A stretch of 8,708 bases of DNA from Coriobacteriaceae bacterium (lineage in GTDB: Bacteria > Actinomycetota > Coriobacteriia > Coriobacteriales > UBA8131), in NCBI GenBank assembly GCA_012515495.1, contig JAAYYH010000074.1:1-8708 (forward strand), in the 5' to 3' direction. Positions 1 through 6,261 of the stretch are shown here, in pieces. The stretch's first letter is position 1; every line of letters begins with the position of its first letter. The notes under the pieces were generated by a model that saw nothing but the letters and a program-made list of their open reading frames with translations, made no database searches and had not been told where the DNA came from. Position numbers and translations under genes: made by a program.

Positions 1-90
1 CGTTGTCGTGTGCTACTTCAACTTAGAAAGGGAGTCCGACTCTCGTCAAGAGTATATCAACACTACTGGAACGTCTGATGCCCCCGTTCG

Positions 91-126
91 GGTTCCAACG
101 GTTCCAACCTATTTGGAAATGGTTCC
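91..126. repeat. Short GGTTCC direct repeats with a small dyad upstream of mreB
   Basis: GGTTCCAAC occurs twice back to back (91-99 and 100-108), and GGTTCC recurs at 121-126. Within the block TTCCAA (102-107) can pair with TTGGAA (113-118) around a 5-nt loop. The block lies about 40-75 bases upstream of the candidate mreB promoter, where an operator could sit, but no known factor is recognised. There is no T-run after the dyad, so it does not look like an intrinsic terminator of an upstream gene. Confidence 0.45.
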
Positions 127-144
127 GTGTTGATAGATAGTTGT

Positions 145-174
145 TTAATGGAAAGCAATCTATTGTGCTACACT
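145..174 (+). promoter_or_regulatory. Possible sigma-70-type promoter for the mre operon
   Basis: TACACT (169-174) matches four of six bases of the -10 consensus and is preceded by TGC (166-168), giving an extended -10 element. No good -35 is present at 16-18 bases: the best is TTAATG at 145-150, while TTGATA at 130-135 and TTGTTT at 141-146 are too far away. Transcription would begin near 180 and leave a leader of roughly 80 nt before mreB. This is seen by eye only and the operon could also be read from further upstream. Confidence 0.3.
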
Positions 175-177
175 TAT

Positions 178-187
178 ACGTCGACGT
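178..187. promoter_or_regulatory. 10-bp perfect palindrome at the presumed transcription start
   Basis: ACGTCGACGT is its own reverse complement over ten bases and begins three bases after the candidate -10 hexamer, so it would straddle the presumed start site. That position suits a repressor operator or a structured 5' end, but a 10-bp palindrome can occur by chance and no regulator is identified. Confidence 0.3.
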
Positions 188-241
188 CCGGCGGGCGCGT
201 TGGCATTGCTGTGCTTGTCATCGGAATTGTTTCCACTTTTT

Positions 242-248
242 AGGAGAA
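242..248 (+). promoter_or_regulatory. Ribosome binding site of mreB
   Basis: AGGAGAA is a strong Shine-Dalgarno ending 10 nt before the ATG at 259. It favours 259 over the out-of-frame ATG at 249, which would directly abut the same motif. Confidence 0.8.
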
Positions 249-258
249 ATGGGCGACA

Positions 259-1299
259 ATGTCGTTTTTGGATAATCTATTCAGCCAGTGGAGTTGCGAT
301 ATGGCTATCGACTTGGGTACCGCAAATACCCTGGTAGCTATTGCCGGTGAAGGTATTGTGCTGAATGAACCATCTGTTGTAGCTATAGATACTGAGGCCA
401 ATCGAGTGCTTGCCGTGGGTACGGAAGCGCGGGAGATGATTGGGAGGAATCCTGGGAATATCTCAGTAGAACGACCACTCTCAGATGGTGTCATCGCAGA
501 TTATGATGTCACTGAGGCGATGCTCTCATATTTCATAAACAAGGCCAACCCTAAGACTCGCATTTGGCAGCCAAAGCCGCGAATCGTGATCTGCATCCCC
601 TGCGGAGTGACCTCTGTGGAAAAGCGTGCTGTGTTCGAAGCGACAATCCAGGCAGGTGCCCGTCAGGCATTCCTGATTGAAGAACCAATGGCCGCGGCTA
701 TCGGTGCAGGATTGCCCGTAGAAGAACCCACAGGCTCGATGGTTGTGGATATTGGTGGCGGTACAACGGAAATCGCCGTGATATCCCTTGGCGGTATAGT
801 GACATCACGTTCTTTGCGTATTGCGGGAAATGAATTTGACGAATCAGTTGCGCGACACATCAGGGAAGTCTATGGCTTGAGTATTGGCGCGCGTACAGCT
901 GAGGATATCAAGATTGCCATCGGTTCAGCCATGCCGATAGCAACAGGGGAGTTGGATATGGAGATCAGCGGTCGAGATCTTTCAACCAACCTTCCGCGCA
1001 GCGAGACTATCCAATCAGAAGATGTGAGAGAGGGTATCAAAGCGCCTTTGCAGGAGGTGCTGATAGCAATCAAAGAGACATTTTTGGAAACCGATCCCGA
1101 TCTGGCTGCCGACATCATCAGAAACGGTGTCTTGCTTACCGGCGGCGGCGGCTTGCTTAAGATGCTGGATGTGTTTCTGGCCAAGGAGCTTGAGGTCCCG
1201 GTGTATGTTTCCGACACAGCCTTCACCAATGTTGTCGAGGGTTGCGCCCGCGCCCTTGAGAATCCTGCGGCTCTGCAACGATCCTACACTCAGCGATAG
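259..1299 (+). CDS. mreB: Rod shape-determining protein MreB, actin-like
   Basis: MreB is the bacterial actin homologue that forms membrane-bound, ATP-dependent filaments and organises the lateral-wall synthesis machinery. The 346-residue product has the family's normal length. The phosphate-1 loop DLGTANT is at residues 18-24, the EEPMAAAIGAG segment with the expected catalytic glutamate at 141-151, the phosphate-2 loop DIGGGTTE at 164-171 and the adenosine-binding TGGGGLL at 294-300. The N-terminus (MSFLDNLFSQW) places F3, L4, L7, F8 and W11 on one face and looks like a short amphipathic membrane anchor, as known in other MreBs. A strong ribosome site supports the start. It heads the cluster, 17 nt before mreC, and mreC, mreD, PBP2 and RodA follow on the same strand, which excludes a DnaK/FtsA-type paralogue. 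Mbl-like paralogues share these motifs, so the mreB/mbl choice rests on context. Confidence 0.96.
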   Translation: MSFLDNLFSQWSCDMAIDLGTANTLVAIAGEGIVLNEPSVVAIDTEANRVLAVGTEAREMIGRNPGNISVERPLSDGVIADYDVTEAMLSYFINKANPKTRIWQPKPRIVICIPCGVTSVEKRAVFEATIQAGARQAFLIEEPMAAAIGAGLPVEEPTGSMVVDIGGGTTEIAVISLGGIVTSRSLRIAGNEFDESVARHIREVYGLSIGARTAEDIKIAIGSAMPIATGELDMEISGRDLSTNLPRSETIQSEDVREGIKAPLQEVLIAIKETFLETDPDLAADIIRNGVLLTGGGGLLKMLDVFLAKELEVPVYVSDTAFTNVVEGCARALENPAALQRSYTQR

Positions 1300-1316
1300 G
1301 GGGTCGCATCTCAGCG

Positions 1317-2324
1317 ATGGCACTCTCGCCCAAAAAGCCCAAAAAGCTTTCAGGGGGCTTTCTCCTGATTCTATTCATAGTGCTCTCCATTGTGCTGATG
1401 ACTGTCTGGATCCGCGAGGGTGCCAGCGGTCCTCTACATAGCGTGCGTTCTGGATTCGCCACGATCACCATGCCATTCCAGTATGCTGGTGCGATGCTTA
1501 GCCGACCATTTCAGGCAGTTGGTAACCTGACTGCGAACCTTGGCGCGGATCAGGAAGACATCAGCACATTAACAGCTGAGAATGAGGAATTGCGTGCCCT
1601 GGTGATGCAACTTGAAGAGTATCGACAGGAGAATGAGCGATTATCCAAGATGCTCGAATTGGCTGATACTTACAGCCTGGATTCTACAGGTGCTCGAGTT
1701 ATCAGTCGCAGTGCCGACACATGGAACAGGATTCTGACCATTGATAAAGGTTCAAGTTCGGGTCTGAGGGTTGGTATGCCGGTCTTGAGCGCGAATGGAC
1801 TGCTTGGTCAGATTGAAAGTGTCAGCCAATTCAGTTCCACTGTTCGCCTGATAACCGATTCGCAAAGTGGTGTTGCGGCTTTCTTGCAATCCAGCAGAAC
1901 AGAGGGAATCGTCTCCGGCTCTGCTGAAGGGCTAGTCTATCTCAGCTATATCCCTCTTACCGCCACGGTACAACCTGGAGATGTCGTGGTGACATCTGGT
2001 GCAGGGGGTGTGTATCCAAAGGGTATTGCTATTGGCGAGGTAGCTAGTGTCGATTTCTCGCCAACTGATGTTTATCAGACCATCATCATCAAGCCGATTA
2101 CTAGGGTCTCTACCTATGAAGAGGTGCTGGTTTTAGTGGGTAACCAAAGCGAGGTCAAGATCAACGTCAATGTCGGCAGTCAATCCAGCGATGGTTCAAC
2201 CGACCAAGAGAACCCTGCATCCAACGCTGAGAGCTCGAACTCAACAGGTGGTTCAGATGACGCAGTGTCAGGATCCTCTGGGAACCCTGACACTCCTATA
2301 GCCGGTGGTTCAGATGGACAATAG
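1317..2324 (+). CDS. mreC: Rod shape-determining protein MreC
   Basis: MreC is a bitopic membrane protein whose extracytoplasmic part binds and activates PBP2, linking MreB to wall synthesis. The 335-residue product starts with a basic stretch (KKPKK) and a transmembrane segment at about 14-32. A coiled coil at about 79-115 (TLTAENEELRALV...LEEYRQENERL) follows, then the double beta-barrel core at about 122-275. Typical core landmarks are NRILTIDKG at 137-145 and TSGAGGVYPKGIAIGEV at 226-242. Residues about 286-335 form a Ser/Gly/Asn/Asp-rich low-complexity tail, probably disordered and outside the membrane; this is an extra relative to short MreCs. The start follows an AGGGGG site (1298-1303) at a somewhat long 13-nt spacing, and no upstream in-frame alternative is evident. 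The final codons overlap mreD. Confidence 0.95.
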   Translation: MALSPKKPKKLSGGFLLILFIVLSIVLMTVWIREGASGPLHSVRSGFATITMPFQYAGAMLSRPFQAVGNLTANLGADQEDISTLTAENEELRALVMQLEEYRQENERLSKMLELADTYSLDSTGARVISRSADTWNRILTIDKGSSSGLRVGMPVLSANGLLGQIESVSQFSSTVRLITDSQSGVAAFLQSSRTEGIVSGSAEGLVYLSYIPLTATVQPGDVVVTSGAGGVYPKGIAIGEVASVDFSPTDVYQTIIIKPITRVSTYEEVLVLVGNQSEVKINVNVGSQSSDGSTDQENPASNAESSNSTGGSDDAVSGSSGNPDTPIAGGSDGQ

Positions 2325-2862
2325 CGGATCGAGCCTCAAACCTACGGTCCTTGGCGCCGTGATAACGATGGCGTTACAAATCATAATCGCTCCCAACATC
2401 GCCATCAATGATGTGGTTCCAAACTTCGCCTTGCTGTTCACAGTGATAACAGCTATCCGTTATGGATCGATGAGAGCTTCAACTGTTGGATTCATACTCG
2501 GACTCATCTATGACTTGATTGCGCAGGGGCCGATTGGTGTGATGCCTCTGGTACTATCTTTGCTTGGTTATGGCGCGGGTTCTTTGAATAAGGGCATGTT
2601 AGCCGGTAGCCTGCCGATGCAATTGGGAATGATCCTTGTTGCGGTTTTCTTTGGTGAGTTGCTGCACAGTGTGATTCTGGCGATCATCGGTTACGATTCA
2701 GATTTCTTAATGTCGTTGTTGATGAGGGTCCTACCGGGAACCGTTTATGATTCTGTGATCGGCTTGATCTTGCTTCCGCTTCTGACTCGAGGTGATAACT
2801 CGCGTAAGAGGCGTTCGGAAAGCTCATTGCGATCAATCGACATGCGCAGGAAGCGACGCTGA
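2314..2862 (+). CDS. mreD: Rod shape-determining protein MreD
   Basis: MreD is the small polytopic membrane partner of MreC in the elongasome. The 182-residue product is strongly hydrophobic, with five to six membrane segments between about residues 11 and 158. It carries the family-like GFILGLIYDLIAQGPIG stretch (59-75) and a very basic tail (TRGDNSRKRR...MRRKRR), which should be cytoplasmic by the positive-inside rule. I chose ATG at 2314 because GGTGG (2304-2308) is spaced 5 nt before it; an in-frame GTG at 2305 would add three residues with no visible ribosome site. Either start overlaps the end of mreC (by 11 or 20 nt), suggesting translational coupling. Sequence identity in MreD is generally low, so the call rests on length, hydrophobic profile and position between mreC and mrdA. 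Confidence 0.92.
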   Translation: MDNSGSSLKPTVLGAVITMALQIIIAPNIAINDVVPNFALLFTVITAIRYGSMRASTVGFILGLIYDLIAQGPIGVMPLVLSLLGYGAGSLNKGMLAGSLPMQLGMILVAVFFGELLHSVILAIIGYDSDFLMSLLMRVLPGTVYDSVIGLILLPLLTRGDNSRKRRSESSLRSIDMRRKRR

Positions 2863-2863
2863 G

Positions 2864-4936
2864 ATGAGTGCGGCAGTATTCGCGGCCCTCATTGGCCTGC
2901 TGGTGTTTCTGGCCATAATCGTCGTGTTCCTGATAATCAGGAATATCAATCATAAGCATGGAAATAAAACCTTCAATCGTGAATTCCGTCGGGTCAGCGA
3001 GATGCAAGCTCCCGGCTCAGACAGCATCAGGCGATCGGGAAAACATAAGCAACCTGAAAAATACGAAGGTAAAGGCCGGATGGTATCCTTTGGCATCCTG
3101 ATTGCAGGAATCTTGGGTACTCTGACAGTGAAGCTTTGGACCCTGCAGATCCTTGCGAGTGATGATTATGCACAGATGGCTGCCGAGAATATGACTTCGA
3201 AGGCCGCTGTCGCAGCAATCCGTGGTCGCATTCTCGACCGCAACGGCGAAGAGATCGTTGGGAATCGTCCCTCATTGGTTGTCAGAGGCAAGAAATCCGT
3301 CGCAGAGGACTCAAGTGTGGTTCATCGTCTCTCTCTGGTATTGGGAATACCCAAATCAGTGATACGCAGAAAACTGCTCGATGACACGCAGGGAGTGCAA
3401 GCTGATCGCGAGATCGCGCATGATGTCGATATGAGGGCTGTGGCCTTCATCAAGGAGCATCCCAACCTATTTCCGGGAGCAAGTGTGGAAACACGCACCC
3501 TCCGCTCGTATCCGCATGGTTCTTTGGCGGCGCATGTGCTCGGTTACACGGGTCCTGTCACAGAAGACGATCTCAAACGGACAGACGGCCTGATCAAATA
3601 TCAAAGCGGTGATATCATCGGAAAAGATGGTGTTGAGCTGGCATTCGAGAGCGTACTGCAAGGTACGCGAGGAACAAGGACCTATAAGGTTGACGTCAAT
3701 GGCCAGCCGACTGCCTTGCTCAGCGAAGAGGATCCGATAAGCGGTAGTGATGTCTGTCTGACACTGGATCTGAAGATCCAAAAGGCTACCGACAAGATAT
3801 TGAAGCAAGCTATAGCCTCTTCACACGACCGTGGATTCCCCGACGCCAACGCCGGAGCTCTGGTCTGTATCGATATCGAGGATGGTGGTATATTGGCCGC
3901 TTCTTCGTATCCTACCTATAATCCCGATGACTTCACGGGAGGGATCTCCACGGAATTGTGGGAACAGCTGACCAATAAGGACTCTGCTTATCCTCTCACC
4001 AATCGTGTGATAGCCGGATTGTATCCTGCTGCATCGACCTTCAAGGCCTTCACCAGCCTCGCGGGACTGGAAAGAGGCATTGTCCAGAAGGATACAGAGC
4101 ACACATGTTCAGGGGAATGGTTTCCGTATGAAGAGGGGAAATGGGGCCAACGCTGTTGGACGTATCCAGATGGTCACGGAAAACTTGGTTTAGAAGAGGC
4201 CATCAACCATTCATGTGACGTATTCTTTTACAACATCGGTCGAGATTTCTATGACATCTGGGACGCACTTCCAAAAGACGCCAAAGTCGACGAATTGCAA
4301 GATTATCTTCGTAGTTGGGGTTTTGGCTCGTTGACCGGGATTGATATTCCCGGAGAGTTAGCTGGGCGTGTTCCGGATGAGAAGTGGAAGAAAGCAACGT
4401 TTGTCGATACACCTGAAGAAGCGCTTTGGCAACCAGGCGATATGAGCAATATGTGTATTGGTCAGGGAGATATACTGATCACTCCCTTGCAACTAGCCTA
4501 TGGTTTTGCCGGTATAGCCGGGAAACAGCTGGTTACGCCGCACCTATTCAACCGGGTAATCGATGAGAACGGTGAGGTGGTAGTTGCCCATGAGCTTGCG
4601 TTCCCGCAAACCAAACCAGCTTTCAAGCCTGAGAATATCGCTCGCGTTGAGGATGGGTTGAGACGTGTGGTGATTCGCAACGGAAGTTTCGATGTGCTGC
4701 CTGTTGAAGTGGCCGGGAAGACAGGAACCGCTGAGGTTAAAGCAGCGAAAGCCGATTTTTCCTGGTTTGTCGGCTACGCTCCGCTAGACAAGCCAAAATA
4801 CTGCGTTGCCTGTCTTGTTGAACAGGCGGGGATGGGTTCTTCAGCTGCGATTCTAGGCGTACTACATACATTTGCCAGCATCTATGACACAGATATCGGA
4901 GAGATTCAGGTGAGCGAAGGGGCTCATGAGCGATGA
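2864..4936 (+). CDS. mrdA: Penicillin-binding protein 2, class B transpeptidase of the elongasome
   Basis: PBP2 cross-links peptidoglycan made by RodA, acting on the outer face of the membrane. The 690-residue product has a dimerisation/pedestal domain with RGRILDRNG (120-128) and IGKDGVE (252-258). The transpeptidase domain has the active-site STFK (S391-K394), the second motif SCD (S450-D452, the Asp form common in PBP2s) and KTG (619-621). WQPGDMSNMCIGQG (522-535) is also typical. Most PBP2s have one membrane anchor; here there are two hydrophobic segments, about 4-26 and 73-97, separated by a polar, basic linker (R26-R72). The usual anchor is the second. The start at 2864 lies 1 nt after the mreD stop with AGGAAG at 2848-2853, 10 nt upstream. 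A longer in-frame reading from 2792 would lie inside mreD and has no support. An internal ATG at 3079 (M73) would yield a conventional single-anchor PBP2. Confidence 0.95.
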   Translation: MSAAVFAALIGLLVFLAIIVVFLIIRNINHKHGNKTFNREFRRVSEMQAPGSDSIRRSGKHKQPEKYEGKGRMVSFGILIAGILGTLTVKLWTLQILASDDYAQMAAENMTSKAAVAAIRGRILDRNGEEIVGNRPSLVVRGKKSVAEDSSVVHRLSLVLGIPKSVIRRKLLDDTQGVQADREIAHDVDMRAVAFIKEHPNLFPGASVETRTLRSYPHGSLAAHVLGYTGPVTEDDLKRTDGLIKYQSGDIIGKDGVELAFESVLQGTRGTRTYKVDVNGQPTALLSEEDPISGSDVCLTLDLKIQKATDKILKQAIASSHDRGFPDANAGALVCIDIEDGGILAASSYPTYNPDDFTGGISTELWEQLTNKDSAYPLTNRVIAGLYPAASTFKAFTSLAGLERGIVQKDTEHTCSGEWFPYEEGKWGQRCWTYPDGHGKLGLEEAINHSCDVFFYNIGRDFYDIWDALPKDAKVDELQDYLRSWGFGSLTGIDIPGELAGRVPDEKWKKATFVDTPEEALWQPGDMSNMCIGQGDILITPLQLAYGFAGIAGKQLVTPHLFNRVIDENGEVVVAHELAFPQTKPAFKPENIARVEDGLRRVVIRNGSFDVLPVEVAGKTGTAEVKAAKADFSWFVGYAPLDKPKYCVACLVEQAGMGSSAAILGVLHTFASIYDTDIGEIQVSEGAHER

Positions 4937-4981
4937 GTGAATCGGGATACACAATCGCCTGGCCCCGCCAGGAACTCACTC
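4935..4981 (+). other. Nested stem-loop between mrdA and rodA
   Basis: The 64-nt spacer holds CCTGGC (4958-4963), loop CCC, GCCAGG (4967-4972), a perfect 6-bp GC-rich stem. Outside it GAGTGA (4935-4940) pairs perfectly with TCACTC (4976-4981), which encloses the inner hairpin and takes in the mrdA stop codon. No T-run follows, so it is not a standard intrinsic terminator. It ends 5 nt before the rodA ribosome site, so it could mark a processing point or tune rodA translation. A structural role is inferred only. Confidence 0.5.
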
Positions 4982-5000
4982 GACAGAGAGGGTTTCGATT

Positions 5001-6218
5001 ATGCCGGTGACACCACGAATCGAAACTCAGGCGCAATCGACTCTCTCGCCACGCCGAGGATTCAAGCGCATTGTGGAGATCGCGAATATACCTCTGATGA
5101 TAGTCATGATCGTCTTGGTTTCGTTTGGATTATTGGTTGTCTGGAGTGCGACACAGGGAAGCGAAAAATATTCTTTCTCACATCAACTCAGCGGTGTCTT
5201 CATCGGCTTGGCCTTTATGCTGCTAATCTGGAGGTTGGATTATCGGCGATTCGCGTTGCTGACCGTACCGTTGCTGATACTGGATATCGTTTTGGTACTA
5301 ATGCCTCATATGCCTGTGATCGGAGTCACTATCAACGGCGCGAGTTCTTGGGTTTCTCTGTTTGGTTTCCAATTCCAACCGGGTGAGCTGGCAAAGATTG
5401 TGACTATATTGTTTCTTGCCGCATTGGTCTCGAAATATCGCGGGCGATTGGATTCTGGGAAGGAATACCTGAAAGTCGTTGGTGTGTTGCTGGTATTGCT
5501 ATTGGGCATCATGTCTCAACCGGACATGGGTACTGGACTTGTCTTTGTTGCCATCGGTGCTGCCATACTCTTCTCAGGTGGGGCAAACAGGAAATGGTTA
5601 CTGATCACTATACTGGTGATATTCATCGTGCTCGTCGTCGCTTTCCTTGCCGACCCACTGTTGGACCAGGCAATCGGACATGATGTCTTTCTCAAGGAAT
5701 ACCAGAAGAACCGGCTATTGGTGTTCTTGAACGAGGATCTCGATCCAAGCGGCGTCAGCTACAATCTCAAACAAGCCAAGATTGCCATTGGTTCGGGAGG
5801 TTTGATTGGCAAGGGCTTCAATAATGCCACACAATCAGGTCTTGGTTTCTTGCCGGAAGCTCCAACCGACTTCGTCTTCTGTGTATTAGCAGAAGAATTC
5901 GGTTTCGTGGGCAGTGTTGGACTTCTGACATTATATGGGCTGCTATTCTATGTCGTATTCCGTATTGCCTTGAGAACAGTAGATCCATTTGGTAGCCTCG
6001 TGATTATGGGTATAGTTGGGATGTGGGCGTTCCAGATCCTGCAGAATATCGGTATGACTTGTGGCCTCATGCCTATCACGGGTATACCGTTACCATTCAT
6101 AAGCTATGGTTCTTCTTTCATGTTGGCCAACTTCATTGCCCTAGGTTTGATATTATCGGTATGGACAAACGGTTCAGGAAAAGTGAGTCGACAACATCTG
6201 AACATCAAGGATGCTTAA
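5001..6218 (+). CDS. rodA: RodA, SEDS-family peptidoglycan glycosyltransferase
   Basis: RodA polymerises lipid II into glycan strands and works as a complex with PBP2. The 405-residue polytopic protein has about ten membrane segments between residues 29 and 388 and a large extracytoplasmic loop (about 217-285). SEDS landmarks are QPGELAK (127-133), QPDMGTG (173-179), PEAPTDFVF (285-293) and NIGMTCGLMPITGIPLPFISYGSS (349-372 region). D290 aligns with the catalytic aspartate known in the TDF motif. Two positions differ from the form I know as usual: QPGE in place of QPSE, and EAP in place of EQH before TDF. FtsW is the main alternative, but the position right after PBP2 in an mre cluster favours RodA. 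ATG at 5001 is the first start after an in-frame stop at 4938 and has GAGAGGG (4986-4992) 8 nt upstream. Confidence 0.95.
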   Translation: MPVTPRIETQAQSTLSPRRGFKRIVEIANIPLMIVMIVLVSFGLLVVWSATQGSEKYSFSHQLSGVFIGLAFMLLIWRLDYRRFALLTVPLLILDIVLVLMPHMPVIGVTINGASSWVSLFGFQFQPGELAKIVTILFLAALVSKYRGRLDSGKEYLKVVGVLLVLLLGIMSQPDMGTGLVFVAIGAAILFSGGANRKWLLITILVIFIVLVVAFLADPLLDQAIGHDVFLKEYQKNRLLVFLNEDLDPSGVSYNLKQAKIAIGSGGLIGKGFNNATQSGLGFLPEAPTDFVFCVLAEEFGFVGSVGLLTLYGLLFYVVFRIALRTVDPFGSLVIMGIVGMWAFQILQNIGMTCGLMPITGIPLPFISYGSSFMLANFIALGLILSVWTNGSGKVSRQHLNIKDA

Positions 6219-6241
6219 ATACGAAAATGAACAGGGTATCC

Positions 6242-6251
6242 GAGAGGAAGG
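6242..6251 (+). promoter_or_regulatory. Ribosome binding site that decides the start of the DUF697-like gene
   Basis: GAGAGGAAGG ends 10 nt before ATG 6262, a proper spacing. The in-frame ATG at 6211, overlapping the end of rodA, has AAGG immediately adjoining it with no spacing. The start at 6262 is therefore preferred. Confidence 0.6.
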
Positions 6252-6261
6252 CGAGAGAACC

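Noticed and set aside
32..53. Small dyads GAGTC-C-GACTC and ACTCT-CGTCA-AGAGT, possible terminator of an upstream gene
   Set aside because: The stems are only 5 bp, are mutually exclusive and have no following T-run.
85..108. tRNA T-arm-like string GTTCGGGTTCCAACG
   Set aside because: The T-loop would need TTCRA but has TTCCA, and no acceptor or anticodon arms can be built around it.
2..136. Open frame from the left edge (44 codons) that could be the end of an upstream gene
   Set aside because: The translation (VVVCYFNLERESDS...) matches no family I recognise, and the last part is encoded by the GGTTCC repeat block; too weak to annotate.
870..1323. Antisense frames within mreB (119 and 102 codons)
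   Set aside because: They lie fully opposite mreB coding sequence, lack ribosome sites and have no recognisable domains.
1127..1441. 104-codon + strand frame across the mreB-mreC junction
   Set aside because: It is an out-of-frame reading through two well-supported genes, with composition typical of a shadow frame.
2792..2863. 24-codon extension of PBP2 into mreD
   Set aside because: It is encoded within mreD in another frame, has no ribosome site, and the polar sequence before the membrane segment is not PBP2-like.
4937..5386. 149-codon + strand frame starting in the mrdA-rodA spacer
   Set aside because: It begins with GTG without a ribosome site, overlaps most of the N-terminal half of rodA in another frame, and its product resembles no protein.
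6211..6261. Upstream in-frame ATG for the DUF697-like gene overlapping the rodA end
   Set aside because: The only purine run, AAGG, directly touches the ATG; the ATG at 6262 has GAGAGGAAGG at good spacing.
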